From Actinomycetales bacterium SN12 (lineage in GTDB: Bacteria; Actinomycetota; Actinomycetes; Actinomycetales; Microbacteriaceae), in the NCBI GenBank assembly GCA_002837415.1, contig PJCV01000010.1, forward strand, positions 1 to 58,874: a stretch of 58,874 bases of DNA, in the 5' to 3' direction. Under the pieces are notes generated by a model. The model made no database searches and had not been told where the DNA came from. It saw nothing but the letters and a program-made list of their open reading frames with translations. The position numbers and the translations under genes are program-made. Positions 17,075 to 25,378 of the stretch are shown piece after piece (position 1 is the stretch's first letter; the number at the start of each line of letters is the position of its first letter).

Positions 17075-17599
17075 TCAGCGGAAGCCCTCCCGCTGCGTGC
17101 CCTCATCGGCCACACGCACGCCGTAACGGTATGCGAGCTTTCCGCCGAGGTAACCCGACAGACCGAGAGCCGCCAGTCCCACGATCGACAGGACGAAACC
17201 GGCGATGCTCACGTCATCCTCGTCTCCGGTCAGACGCACCACCAGGCTGATCGCGAAGAGCGCGGTGACGCCGAGGTTGAGCACCATGTGGACGGTCGCC
17301 GTCTTGCGCGCGGTGGTGCCGCGGGCGAGCTGCAGATAGTCCATGAAGCCGAACAGGGCCGCCAGAACAGCGCCGACGAGGCCGATCACGATCAGGATCC
17401 ACGCCGCTCGCGCGTACGGTTCCGGGTCGTCGGACACCAGGCCGATGATGTCGAAGACCAGGCTCGCGACCCAGCTGCCGATCGGGAGGGTGATCAGGAT
17501 CGGATGGAACGGGTGTCCGTATGGACCTGCCAGCACCGACTTCGGCTGCTTCGCCTGCTGTTGAGCGCTCTGGTTCTGCTGAGCGGTGTTCTGCGACAT
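17075..17599 (-). CDS. DUF2231 integral membrane protein
   Basis: The 174-residue protein starts with a Gln-rich stretch and then GHPFHPILITLPIGSW, the DUF2231 signature with two histidines before the first of four membrane segments. DUF2231 proteins are of uncertain function; some bind heme or accompany redox proteins. I use ATG 17599 because GAGAGGAGCAG precedes it, although the frame is open further upstream. It is divergent from the stress or envelope gene set and convergent with the SDR gene. Confidence 0.85.
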   Translation of the reverse strand: MSQNTAQQNQSAQQQAKQPKSVLAGPYGHPFHPILITLPIGSWVASLVFDIIGLVSDDPEPYARAAWILIVIGLVGAVLAALFGFMDYLQLARGTTARKTATVHMVLNLGVTALFAISLVVRLTGDEDDVSIAGFVLSIVGLAALGLSGYLGGKLAYRYGVRVADEGTQREGFR

Positions 17600-17816
17600 G
17601 TCGCTGCTCCTCTCGATGGTGATGTCATCTGAGCAGACCGACGCCGTCTGCGCAGGAGGCTTGACATAGGGCGATCGGCCGCGGAGGGACCACTTCGCCC
17701 CACCCACCCGCGATGTACACCGTAAGCAAAGGGAGTGCAAGGGGCGTGGCCAGGCCACCAGGCGGGGTTAGACATGGTGCACCGATCCTCCGATCGGTCC
17801 GCGAAAAGGAGCACTC

Positions 17817-18608
17817 ATGTCGGACAATTTCGAGACGACCAGCCCGAGCGGTTCGGGAACGCCCGCTTACGGCGCGGGCGCACAGCCGTACGATTCGGGC
17901 TCGCAGCCTTCGGGCTCGCAGGGCAAGGTCGATGCCGCGAAGCACGAGGCATCAGATCTCAAGGACAGCGCAACCGGGCACGCGAAGGATGTGCTGGGTG
18001 CAGCCAAGGACGAAGCCTCAGGCGTCGTCGGCGAGGCGAAGATGCAGGCGAAGGATCTGTACGCGCAGACGCAGCGTGAGCTGCGGGACCAGGCGCACAC
18101 GCAGCAGCAGCGACTGGCGACGGGTCTTCGCTCCGTCGGTGACGAACTCGGAGAGATGGCCACCAACTCGAGCGGCAGCGGAATCGCCGCCGACCTCGTC
18201 CAGCAGGCATCCGGACGGGTGTCGGCAGCGGCGAGCTGGCTCGGCGACCGGGATCCGGCGTCGGTGCTGAACGAGGTGAAGAGCTACGCCCGCCGCAAGC
18301 CGGGCACTTTCATCCTGGCCGCAGCGATCGGTGGCGTCGTCATCGGCAGACTGACGCGCGCACTGGCATCCGACGCAGCCGACCAGAAGCACGCGGCCGC
18401 GCAGACGCCGGCCGTGCGGCCCGCCCCGCCGGTTCCGCCGGCGCCCCCCGTGCCCCCGGTCACCCAGGTGCACCCGGACCACTCGGTGTCCACGCCGGTG
18501 AGCGACACGGCCACGTCGGCCGCCGAGACGCCGCTGTACACCCAGACCCGCTCGACCAGAGCGGATGCCAGCGGGGAGGACGGCTATGACCGACCCCACA
18601 CCATCTGA
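17817..18608 (+). CDS. Coiled-coil/membrane protein of the DUF3618-holin gene set
   Basis: The 263-residue protein has a disordered Ser/Gly N-terminus, then amphipathic Ala/Lys/Asp-rich helical repeats (DAAKHEASDLKDSATGHAKDV) like those of late-embryogenesis or YtjB-like stress proteins. A membrane segment (about residues 162-180, TFILAAAIGGVVIGRL) and a Pro-rich tail follow. AAAAGGAG precedes the ATG. Its 3' end overlaps the holin-superfamily gene by 23 bases. The three-gene order is common in actinobacteria and is usually linked to envelope or osmotic stress, but the mechanism is not known. Confidence 0.75.
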   Translation: MSDNFETTSPSGSGTPAYGAGAQPYDSGSQPSGSQGKVDAAKHEASDLKDSATGHAKDVLGAAKDEASGVVGEAKMQAKDLYAQTQRELRDQAHTQQQRLATGLRSVGDELGEMATNSSGSGIAADLVQQASGRVSAAASWLGDRDPASVLNEVKSYARRKPGTFILAAAIGGVVIGRLTRALASDAADQKHAAAQTPAVRPAPPVPPAPPVPPVTQVHPDHSVSTPVSDTATSAAETPLYTQTRSTRADASGEDGYDRPHTI

Positions 18609-18999
18609 GCAGAGAGCAGCCTCGTCGTCACTCGGCGAGCTTCTCGGTGAGGTGTCGCGAGACATCTCCACGCTGATGCGGCAGGAAGTCGCACTGGCGA
18701 AGGCAGAGCTCAAGGAGACCGCGGCGAAGTCCGCCAAGGGTGCAGGGTTGATGGGCGCAGCGGGCTACAGCGCGCTGATGGCCGTGTTCTTCCTGTCGAT
18801 CGCCCTCTGGTGGGCGCTGGGCACCCTCATCGGCGGCGGATGGTCGGGCGTCATCGTCGCCGTCATCTGGGCGCTGATCGCGCTGGTCCTCTTCCTGGTC
18901 GGACGTGGCCAGCTGCAGGAGGTCGAAGGAGCACCGCAGACCGTGGAGACCCTCAAGGAGATCCCGGACACGCTGAAGAGAAATGAGGAGAACCGATGA
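18586..18999 (+). CDS. Phage-holin-superfamily (actinobacterial holin III type) membrane protein
   Basis: The 137-residue protein begins with SLGELLGEVSRDISTLMRQE and VALAKAELKETAAK, the N-terminal helix typical of chromosomal 'phage holin family' proteins. Two membrane segments follow (about 64-84 and 90-112). Despite the family name these are normal chromosomal proteins; there are no phage genes around it. ATG 18586 is chosen because GGGGAGGA lies about 7 bases before it. Its stop overlaps the ATG of the DUF3618 gene. Confidence 0.82.
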   Translation: MTDPTPSEQRAASSSLGELLGEVSRDISTLMRQEVALAKAELKETAAKSAKGAGLMGAAGYSALMAVFFLSIALWWALGTLIGGGWSGVIVAVIWALIALVLFLVGRGQLQEVEGAPQTVETLKEIPDTLKRNEENR

Positions 19000-19571
19000 G
19001 CAATTCAGCCGATGAGATCCGCTCCGACATCGAGCGGACCCGTCAGGACCTGGGTATGGACGTCGACGCCCTGGCAGACAAGGTGACACCGTCGAAGATC
19101 GTCGATCGTCAGATGGGCAAGGTGCGGGGCGCATTCGGCTCCGTGCGCGACCGAGTGATGGGCGCCGCTGACGACGCCAGCTCGTCGATGTCCGACGCCG
19201 GCGCACACGCGGGCGACATGGCCGGTGACGTGAAGGACCGCGTCGTGGCGAAGGCCGAGGGCAGCCCGCTCGCCGTCGGACTGATCGCCTTCGGTGCCGG
19301 GCTCGTGCTCGCATCGCTGTTCCCCGCCTCGACGAAGGAGAAGGAACTCGCTTCGACGGTCAAGGACCAGGCGCAGCCGCTGATCGATGAGGCGACCGGC
19401 GTCGCCAAGGAGGTCGGTGAGCACCTCAAGGAGCCGCTGGCCTCGTCGGTCGACTCGGTCAAGGCATCCGCGCAGGACTCCGTCGCCGCCGTCAAGGACG
19501 AGGCGCAGCACGCTGCGAACGAGGTCAAGAACGACGCTCAGGACGCTCGCGACAACGTCGCGAACAACTGA
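18996..19571 (+). CDS. DUF3618 domain protein
   Basis: The 191-residue protein begins with DEIRSDIERTRQDLGMDVDALADKV, the DUF3618 helix. It then has one membrane segment (about 89-105, PLAVGLIAFGAGLVLASLF) and long amphipathic repeats containing VKDEAQHAANEVKNDAQD. It is the last gene of the three-gene set and overlaps the previous stop by ATGA. A strong terminator hairpin follows. The product likely lies at the inner face of the membrane; the role is unknown. Confidence 0.85.
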   Translation: MSNSADEIRSDIERTRQDLGMDVDALADKVTPSKIVDRQMGKVRGAFGSVRDRVMGAADDASSSMSDAGAHAGDMAGDVKDRVVAKAEGSPLAVGLIAFGAGLVLASLFPASTKEKELASTVKDQAQPLIDEATGVAKEVGEHLKEPLASSVDSVKASAQDSVAAVKDEAQHAANEVKNDAQDARDNVANN

Positions 19572-19580
19572 CCCGTCACC

Positions 19581-19622
19581 GAAAGGCGGGCGGGCTCCGA
19601 TTCCGGAGCTCGCCCGCCTTTC
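19581..19622. terminator. Strong hairpin terminator after the DUF3618 gene
   Basis: GAAAGGCGGGCGGGCTCCG pairs with CGGAGCTCGCCCGCCTTTC over 19 positions with one mismatch and a 4-base loop. The AAA/TTT ends give a short T tract on both strands, so it could end transcription from both the DUF3618 operon and the convergent yaeQ gene. Confidence 0.85.
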
Positions 19623-19660
19623 GCTGTCACGTCCGGAACCCCTCCCGGGGCATCCGAGGC

Positions 19661-20206
19661 TCAGATCGCGCGGATCGGATGCTGGTGCACGGCCGTGCTC
19701 AGGTGCCTGCCGTTGAGTTCGAGATAGAGCTGACGCTCGGTCACCGAGACGGTCATCGTGTTGCGACGGGCGAGCGCTGCGGCGGCGTCGTCGAGGAACC
19801 CCGCGTCGAAGCTGTGCAGCACGATGGCATCCGCATCGTGGATCGTCTTGCCCGCCCAGTTGGCGATCACCTTCGCCGGGTCGCGGTAGGTGTACACGAC
19901 CGTGCGGTCGGCGAGCTTGCTGCCGTAATGCAGGCGCGTGGCGTCCGGCGCACCGACCTCGATCCACGCGGTCACGCGGCCGGTGAGGTCGCGAACGAGA
20001 ACCGCGGGCTCGTCGGTCGCGGCGACGCCTCCGGTGAACGCGATGCCCTCCGCGTACTCGAGGCAGTACGCGAGCAGCCGCGTGAGCATGTACACGTCGG
20101 TCTCGGACGGATGCCGTGCGAGGCGCAGGGCCAGGTCGTCGTACACACCACGGTCGACGTCCGCCAGCTGCACATCGAACGTGTGGATCGTCGCGCCTGC
20201 CGCCAT
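19661..20206 (-). CDS. YaeQ family protein
   Basis: The 181-residue protein begins ATIHTFDVQLADVDRGVYDDLALRLARHPSETD, the usual YaeQ start, and matches the family length of about 180. YaeQ has a PD-(D/E)XK nuclease-like fold; its cellular role is unsettled, and early reports of a transcription-related role have not given a clear mechanism. I use ATG 20206, although the frame continues upstream, because it begins the conserved region. It is convergent with the DUF3618 operon. Confidence 0.88.
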   Translation of the reverse strand: MAAGATIHTFDVQLADVDRGVYDDLALRLARHPSETDVYMLTRLLAYCLEYAEGIAFTGGVAATDEPAVLVRDLTGRVTAWIEVGAPDATRLHYGSKLADRTVVYTYRDPAKVIANWAGKTIHDADAIVLHSFDAGFLDDAAAALARRNTMTVSVTERQLYLELNGRHLSTAVHQHPIRAI

Positions 20207-20274
20207 GAGTCCGAGCTTACGCGTCGATCGCTGCGGGCTGATCCCGCACGATGGGCGCGGAAGAGGCACCCTCG

Positions 20275-21735
20275 CTATTCGCAGGCGACCCCGTCGCCGT
20301 CGCGGTCGAGCTTGCGGGTGTAGCCCGGCTCGCCAGCGCGGATCGGGGCGGCGCCTGCGGCGCGAACAGCTGTGCAGTTCTCGTAGTACACGTTGCTCGG
20401 CGCAACGGGAGCGGGAGCCGCGGGCGCAGGAGCGGGTGGCGCGGGGGCCGCCGGTGCAGGGGCGGCCGGAACGGGAGCGGCTGGCGCGGGCACTGGCGCC
20501 GGCTCTTCTGCCACCGGCGCCGGAGCCGGTTCGGGCGCGACCTCGGCGAAGGTCGACGTCGGTGCCGGCTCGTCCGGGCACGCGCTGAGCACGGCGGCGA
20601 TCGCGTCGTGCTCCGGCTGCGTGACCCACAGCCCGTACGTGGCTTTCACAGCCACCTGGCGCGCGACGTAGGCGCAGCGGAAGCTCTTGTTCTTCGGCAG
20701 CCACGTGGCGGCGTCACCGTCGCCCTTCTGCGCGTTCGCCGACCCATCGACCGCGAGCAGGTTGAGCGGATCGTTCGCGAAGGTCGCGCGCTGATCAGCG
20801 GTGAGCTGCTGCGCGCCCTTCTGCCACGCATCGGAGAGCGCGACGACATGGTCGATCTGCACGAGCTCGCTGGTGCCCTGACCGCGCGTGAAGCTGATCG
20901 ACCGACCGGTGAACGGATCGTTCAGGATGCCCGTCATGACCCGGCACGAGCCAGCCCGCGTGGTGGCGACCAGGTCGCGGAGCAGGATGTCGTTCCGGGT
21001 GTCGCAGCCGTTGCGGTCGACGTCCAGCCAGCGCTGACCGAACAGGTTGCGGTCGTAACCGGTCTTCACGGCGCGACCCTTGACGGGAAGCGTCGCGAGC
21101 ACCTCCAGCGCCGTCGCGCCGTCGGTGCTGGAGGTGTCCGCGACAGTGGATGCGTCCCCGGTGAAGGCGACGGGATCGGCGTCACTGTCCTCCGTCGCCT
21201 CGTCGGCCTCGGTGGGTTCGGGAGACGGCGTGATGGCAGCGGGAGTCCTGCTCGGCGTGGCGGATGCCGCGGGGGCGGCCTCGTTCCCGCCGCGGCCGGT
21301 CATCGCGTTCGCGACGCTGCCGGTCAGCAGGAAGCACACCGCCGCGATGGCGGTGACGACGGCAGCGGTGCCCCTGTTCGAGAACCGCAGCCACGTCGGG
21401 GTGTTCTTCACCAGCGCGACGATGCCGGTGATGAGGACGACGAGCCAGAGCACGGTGAAGATCGGCGAGAGCAGGATGCCGACCCCGAGCGCGGCGACAC
21501 CGATCGCGATCCATGCCCAGAGCGGCAGCCTCTTCCTGACCGGTTCGGCGAGGGATGCCGGACCGACGCCGGTCGCGATGAGCGAATCCCTCGACGGCGG
21601 CGGCAGCAAAGGCGCAGCAGGCGCAGGCGCGGGGAGCTGCTGGGTCTGCTCGCTCCATGTGGAACCATCCCACCAGCGCATCCGGTGCTGATCCGTCGGG
21701 TCCGGATACCATCCGGCGGCAGGTGCGCTCGTCAT
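20275..21735 (-). CDS. Membrane-anchored DUF1524 (HNH-type) nuclease with Excalibur domain
   Basis: The 486-residue protein is modular. A DUF2510 motif (AAGWYPDPTDQHRMRWWDGS, residues 6-25) is followed by a Pro-rich linker, three membrane segments (about 70-135) and a Thr/Ser/Pro linker. A DUF1524 domain follows with IDHVVALSDAW and NLLAVDGSANAQKGDGD, the His/Asn/Lys core of HNH-type nucleases. After a long Ala/Pro stretch it ends in an Excalibur calcium-binding motif, DRDGDGVACE. With three membrane segments the nuclease end should lie outside the membrane. This suggests an exported DNase rather than a restriction enzyme. Confidence 0.85.
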   Translation of the reverse strand: MTSAPAAGWYPDPTDQHRMRWWDGSTWSEQTQQLPAPAPAAPLLPPPSRDSLIATGVGPASLAEPVRKRLPLWAWIAIGVAALGVGILLSPIFTVLWLVVLITGIVALVKNTPTWLRFSNRGTAAVVTAIAAVCFLLTGSVANAMTGRGGNEAAPAASATPSRTPAAITPSPEPTEADEATEDSDADPVAFTGDASTVADTSSTDGATALEVLATLPVKGRAVKTGYDRNLFGQRWLDVDRNGCDTRNDILLRDLVATTRAGSCRVMTGILNDPFTGRSISFTRGQGTSELVQIDHVVALSDAWQKGAQQLTADQRATFANDPLNLLAVDGSANAQKGDGDAATWLPKNKSFRCAYVARQVAVKATYGLWVTQPEHDAIAAVLSACPDEPAPTSTFAEVAPEPAPAPVAEEPAPVPAPAAPVPAAPAPAAPAPPAPAPAAPAPVAPSNVYYENCTAVRAAGAAPIRAGEPGYTRKLDRDGDGVACE

Positions 21736-21876
21736 CTCGTCTCAATCACTCCGCCGGCACACCGAGATGCTCCAGCATCCGGGCACGACTGGCTGTCAGG
21801 TGCGCGGGGCGCACGAAAGGGCCGCGAGCTCGGTTCCCCTCAGAAGCCGGCCCGCGTCTGCGCGGAGCGCAGCATC

Positions 21877-21895
21877 CCGCTCATCATATGAGCGG
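21877..21895. repeat. Short palindrome upstream of the DUF1524 nuclease gene
   Basis: CCGCTCAT and ATGAGCGG are perfect 8-base arms around CAT, about 140 bases before the nuclease start codon and about 30 bases from the tRNA terminator. It could be an operator or the apex of a small hairpin. I see no second copy in the window. Confidence 0.45.
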
Positions 21896-21921
21896 ACTCG
21901 CCGCGCATCCGCGGACACGAA

Positions 21922-21947
21922 GAAACCCCCGATCGCTCGGGGGTTTC
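21922..21947 (-). terminator. Terminator of tRNA-Ser
   Basis: GAAACCCCCGA and TCGGGGGTTTC are perfect 11-base arms around a four-base loop, ending in a TTTC tract on the minus strand, six bases beyond the 3' end of the tRNA. It reads as a normal factor-independent terminator. Confidence 0.88.
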
Positions 21948-21952
21948 TGTGG

Positions 21953-22040
21953 CGGTGACGGTGGGATTTGAACCCACGGTAGGGGGTTACCCTACACAAC
22001 TTTTCGAGAGTTGCACCTTCGGCCGCTCGGACACGTCACC
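21953..22040 (-). tRNA. tRNA-Ser (anticodon CGA)
   Basis: The 88-base minus-strand gene has acceptor arms GGTGACG and CGTCACC. The anticodon stem CAACT/AGTTG encloses the loop CTCGAAA, giving anticodon CGA, which reads the serine codon UCG. A long variable arm (GGGTAACCCCC region) and GGTTCAAATCC in the T arm confirm the class II serine type. The discriminator base is G and the CCA end is not encoded. Confidence 0.95.
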
Positions 22041-22162
22041 GCGGATCAGTTTACGACACGGAGGGCAGGTGCGCGAATCGAGACGGCCGGCGCGCAGGCC
22101 GGGCGCGTCGTGGACGGAGGGCGGCGCCGGGTGGGTGGCGGGTCGGGTGGCGGGGGCACCAC

Positions 22163-22247
22163 GTTTCGACTCGCTGCGCTCGCTCAACGACCGAGGGGGT
22201 GGCGCGGGTCACCGCGTTTCGACCTCGCTGCGCTCGCTCAACGACCG
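22163..22247 (+). repeat. Pair of TTTCGACTCGCTGCG-type dispersed repeats
   Basis: Two direct copies lie at 22163-22193 and 22216-22247, starting 53 bases apart. The shared core is CTCGCTGCGCTCGCTCAACG, preceded by GTTTCGAC and followed by ACCG. The second copy has one extra C. The pair occupies the gap between the tRNA-Ser gene and the MetE-like gene. Equivalent pairs occur at 32911-32997 and, inverted, at 49986-50079. Confidence 0.88.
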
Positions 22248-22254
22248 GGGTGCG

Positions 22255-23307
22255 TCAGGGAGCGGGGAGCGGCGACGAGACCGCAGCATGGGTCTCGAGG
22301 ATGCCCTCGGTGGTGCCGGCGGGCGCGCGACCGATGCCGCACTCCGTCGCGACGCCGAAAGCCGGCACCACCCGCGACGCAGCGGCGATGCGCCGCTGCG
22401 CCCCCTCGACGCCGTCCTCACGATGCACGAGCCCCAGGTACAGCTCCGCGACCGGGGCGAGAGAGCCGAGCGGCGCGTAGAACGCGTCGTCGTCGCGCTC
22501 GATCGGCACGGGCAGGTGCAGCCAGGTGAGCTCGCGCGCCGATGCGGAGATGACCGCATTGGCGAACCGCACCAGCGTCGCAGCGTCCGTCGGCTCGATG
22601 AAGTGCCGCTCGCCCGCGTCGCCGTAGCAGAGGTGCACACCCACCTCGATGCCCTCGGGCACGGCATCCACCAGGGCGCCGAGCCGCGAGACCAGCCCGT
22701 CGAACGGATCGCCGTCCCACCAGGCCTCCATCGTGCTGCCGTAACCGCCGGCGCGCTCGATGATGCCGATCTCGCTCGCGACATCCCACTGCACGGCGAG
22801 GTCACCAGCCGGGATCGCCACGACGATCTGCTCGAGCTCGCGCAGCAGCGCTGCCGTGTACACCGGCTCGATGGCATCCCGATCATCGCCGAAGAAGAAC
22901 GACCCGATCACCGCGACGGGCGTCGGCAGCGACACCTGGAAGCGCACGTCATCGGCGATCACGCCCTCGGCGCGCAGCCGGCGGAAGATCTCGTACGACT
23001 CGATCGCCGCGTCGGCATATCCGAGCGGCGGCAGGCGCAGGCTCGAGGCATCCACCCCGTCGGCGATGCGCAGCGGACGTGCGTCGAGATCGCGCAGCCA
23101 GACCGGCTCGTCGCCGATCCGCTCGATCCCCTCGGCCTGGCCCAGCACGTCAGGCTGGAACATGATCCAGTGGAAGCGTCGCCCCACCTCGCCGTCGGGG
23201 ATGCGCTTCAGCCGCGAGCCGAGCACCTCCGCCGCGGTGCACATGGTCTTCTCGGCGTCGTCGTAGTTCACGCTGCCGACGAGCAGCGCGCCTTGAGGCT
23301 GGGTCAT
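22255..23307 (-). CDS. MetE C-terminal-domain-like (UROD/MetE superfamily) protein
   Basis: The 350-residue protein resembles the zinc-dependent methyltransferase domain of cobalamin-independent methionine synthase. VHLCYGD gives the HxC zinc pair (His225, Cys227) and ATECGIGR gives the distal cysteine (Cys323). RIPDGEVGRR (about 35-44) is typical of standalone members. It lacks the MetE N-terminal domain and is unlikely to be the main methionine synthase; related small proteins move methyl groups between thiols or other acceptors. ATG 23307 is used because it begins the conserved region. No methionine gene is adjacent. Confidence 0.72.
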   Translation of the reverse strand: MTQPQGALLVGSVNYDDAEKTMCTAAEVLGSRLKRIPDGEVGRRFHWIMFQPDVLGQAEGIERIGDEPVWLRDLDARPLRIADGVDASSLRLPPLGYADAAIESYEIFRRLRAEGVIADDVRFQVSLPTPVAVIGSFFFGDDRDAIEPVYTAALLRELEQIVVAIPAGDLAVQWDVASEIGIIERAGGYGSTMEAWWDGDPFDGLVSRLGALVDAVPEGIEVGVHLCYGDAGERHFIEPTDAATLVRFANAVISASARELTWLHLPVPIERDDDAFYAPLGSLAPVAELYLGLVHREDGVEGAQRRIAAASRVVPAFGVATECGIGRAPAGTTEGILETHAAVSSPLPAP

Positions 23308-23412
23308 TCCCCCAGCGTAGGCCGAACGGTTTTGCCCGGTCGGCACCGAGTCGCCGGATGACCGTTCGGAATAGGATCGACCCGAGAACGGATGCCGGAA
23401 CGGAGACGCGCG

Positions 23413-24186
23413 ATGGGATTGGTCACCTCCCCTGCACTCAGCGAAACGGGCTACGTCGTGCTCGACCGCCAGGACCAGTCGGGCGACCCCGCCGAGTGGC
23501 GCGACCTCGAATACGTCGGCTGGCGCTCGTCGGGCATCACCCGCTTCGCCCCGCTGGCGAGTCATGCCGGCGACATCGAGTGCAACGGGTTCTGGAATCA
23601 CACACCACCGCGCACCGACAAGGACGGCGTATGGATCCCCTCTCAGGTGGCGAAGGCGCCGACGCTCCAGGCGCGGGCACTCGAGCCGGGCGCCAACGTC
23701 GGCCGCTGCCGCGTCATCGAACTGCAGCCCAACACCTACGCCGATGCGATCTACAACCTGCACCAGGACGACAACAACCGGCTCAACACCGAGGGCACCG
23801 GCTGGGTCGTGCGGGCCTGGCTCAACCTCACCGACGACCCCGACTCGCTGCTCATCCTGCGCTCCGACCGCTTCGACCCCTCGACCGAGATCCGCCTTCC
23901 GCTGCCTGCGGGCTCGCGGATCATCGTCGACACCCAGCGCTTCTGGCACGCCGTGTGGCATCAGGGCGCCGAGCCGCGATACGCGCTGATCTGCTCGTGG
24001 ACGTCAGGGCCCGAGCTCGACGCGTACCTCGCCGCGGGTCACGCGGACCCGCATCCGGCATCCGTCGAGCTGCCGGCCGCCCTCGTCGCCGACGCGCAGG
24101 CCGAGATGCACCGGCGGATCGAAGAGCGCCGTCAGGCGTTCGAGGCGCACGGCATCGTGATGGAGCCGCTCGAACCGCTCAACTGA
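23413..24186 (+). CDS. Candidate Fe(II)/2-oxoglutarate-dependent oxygenase-like protein
   Basis: I do not recognise the exact family. The 257-residue protein contains NLHQDD, giving an HxD pair (His117, Asp119), and FWHAVWHQG with a later histidine (His179 or His183). An arginine follows at EPRY (Arg189). That order matches the iron and 2-oxoglutarate ligands of cupin-fold oxygenases, and the surrounding VVRAWLNLTDDPDSLLIL looks like the core strands. ATG 23413 is preferred over ATG 23392 because ACGGAG lies about 7 bases before it. It is convergent with the regulator that follows, their stops almost touching. Confidence 0.6.
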   Translation: MGLVTSPALSETGYVVLDRQDQSGDPAEWRDLEYVGWRSSGITRFAPLASHAGDIECNGFWNHTPPRTDKDGVWIPSQVAKAPTLQARALEPGANVGRCRVIELQPNTYADAIYNLHQDDNNRLNTEGTGWVVRAWLNLTDDPDSLLILRSDRFDPSTEIRLPLPAGSRIIVDTQRFWHAVWHQGAEPRYALICSWTSGPELDAYLAAGHADPHPASVELPAALVADAQAEMHRRIEERRQAFEAHGIVMEPLEPLN

Positions 24187-24187
24187 C

Positions 24188-24802
24188 TCAGGCGACGACG
24201 CGAAGCTGAACCGTGCACTCCTCGGCACGCCGGGTCACCTGCACGCACTCGGCGGCGATGGGTCCGCCGGCCTGCGTCAGCACGCCCTGCATGAGCCCGA
24301 GATGCACCTGGCACAGCATCGGGCGGTGCTCGGGAGAGCTCGCGGCGTGCGGGCACGGCGTGAGCTCGACGGTCATGCGGCTCTCGTCGACGATCGGCTC
24401 GAAGCCGCTCTCCTCGAGATGCTCGACCAGGGCGTCCAGCTGGTAGGTCGCGTCGCGCCCGAGTTCCGAGTCGGGCTCGGACAGGATGCGGCGCATGAGG
24501 TCTCCGCGCCGGGCGGCCTCGGCGACCTTGTCGCGCGCGATCGCACTGGACGCCTCGGGAGCTCCGGTCGCCGCGCTGTAGAGAGTGCGGGGGCGACCTC
24601 GAGTGGTGCGGTGCTCGGTGGCCTGGATGACGTAGCCGCCCTCGATGAGCCGCTGCAGATGCTCGCGCACGGTGTTCGCGTGCAGACCGGTCGCCTCGCT
24701 GAGTTCGCCGATCGTGCGCTCCGGCCGCGTCTGCACGAGATGCAAGATGCGCACACGCGAGTAGCTGGAGATAGGCCCGTACGCGACCGCAGTGGTGGTC
24801 AT
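24188..24802 (-). CDS. COG2345-type winged-helix regulator with C-terminal cysteines
   Basis: The 204-residue protein has an N-terminal winged helix: IGELSEATGLHANTVREHL is the recognition region and RTTRGRPRTLYS the wing. The C-terminal part has TPCPH, MLCQVHLGL, AAECVQ and EECTV, placing four cysteines like the COG2345 group that includes the iron-sulfur regulator SufR. It may sense iron-sulfur status, oxygen or nitric oxide. It sits 99 bases from, and divergent to, the first molybdopterin gene, so control of that cluster is plausible but inferred. Confidence 0.75.
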   Translation of the reverse strand: MTTTAVAYGPISSYSRVRILHLVQTRPERTIGELSEATGLHANTVREHLQRLIEGGYVIQATEHRTTRGRPRTLYSAATGAPEASSAIARDKVAEAARRGDLMRRILSEPDSELGRDATYQLDALVEHLEESGFEPIVDESRMTVELTPCPHAASSPEHRPMLCQVHLGLMQGVLTQAGGPIAAECVQVTRRAEECTVQLRVVA

Positions 24803-24901
24803 GCTCCCATGCTCCCAGAGCCGGTCTGCGCGCGGGTGAACACGGGCCGTGAATAATCACGCGACCGCGCGATGACCTGCAGCGCGGATAGTGTGGATGC
24901 C

Positions 24902-25378
24902 ATGACCGCCGCCGCCGTGCTCACCGTCTCCGACCGCTCGGCGGCCGGGATGCGGCCGGACTCGGCCGGTCCGGTCGCCGTGCTCGCGCTGCGTGAGGCG
25001 GGCTTCGACTGCGCGAACGCGACCGTGATCCCGGACGGCGCGGATGCCGTCGAGAAGGCCCTCAGGAAGCTGCGCGATGCGGGCATCCGGCTCATCATCA
25101 CCAGCGGCGGCACGGGAGTCGGCCCCCGCGACGAGACGCCCGAGGGCACCGCCCGCGTGATCGAGAGGCAGTTGCCCGGCATCGCGGAAGAGCTGCGCCG
25201 CGCCGGCCTCGCCGCCACCCCCGCGTCGATGCTCACCCGCGGCCTGGCCGGGGTCGTCGGCGACACCCTGATCGTCAACCTGCCCGGCTCGCCGAAGGCC
25301 GTCGCCGAGGGCATGCCGGTCGTGCTCTCCGTCGCCGGTCACGTGCTCAGCCAACTCGATGGAGAGGACCACCGATGA
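24902..25378 (+). CDS. mogA: MogA/MoaB-family molybdopterin adenylyltransferase
   Basis: The 158-residue protein has LTVSDRSAAG, ITSGGTGVGPRDETPEG and VNLPGSPKAVAEG, the nucleotide- and pterin-binding motifs of MogA/MoaB. The enzyme adenylates molybdopterin before metal insertion by MoeA. ATG 24902 is chosen over an upstream in-frame ATG because it starts the conserved strand. The stop overlaps the moaE start (ATGA). MogA and MoaB cannot be separated by eye, so the symbol is approximate. Confidence 0.88.
   Translation: MTAAAVLTVSDRSAAGMRPDSAGPVAVLALREAGFDCANATVIPDGADAVEKALRKLRDAGIRLIITSGGTGVGPRDETPEGTARVIERQLPGIAEELRRAGLAATPASMLTRGLAGVVGDTLIVNLPGSPKAVAEGMPVVLSVAGHVLSQLDGEDHR

Noticed and set aside
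17035..17095. Short imperfect direct repeats (CAGCGG / GCCGTCT) after the SDR gene
   Set aside because: Three degenerate units of about 20 bases partly inside a gene end; too weak to call an element.
18586..18999. Holin-superfamily gene as a sign of prophage
   Set aside because: No phage structural, integrase or lysis genes are nearby, and the three-gene set is a normal chromosomal arrangement in actinobacteria.
21953..22254. tRNA-Ser as an integration site of a genomic island
   Set aside because: No integrase and no direct repeat of the tRNA 3' end were seen within the window.
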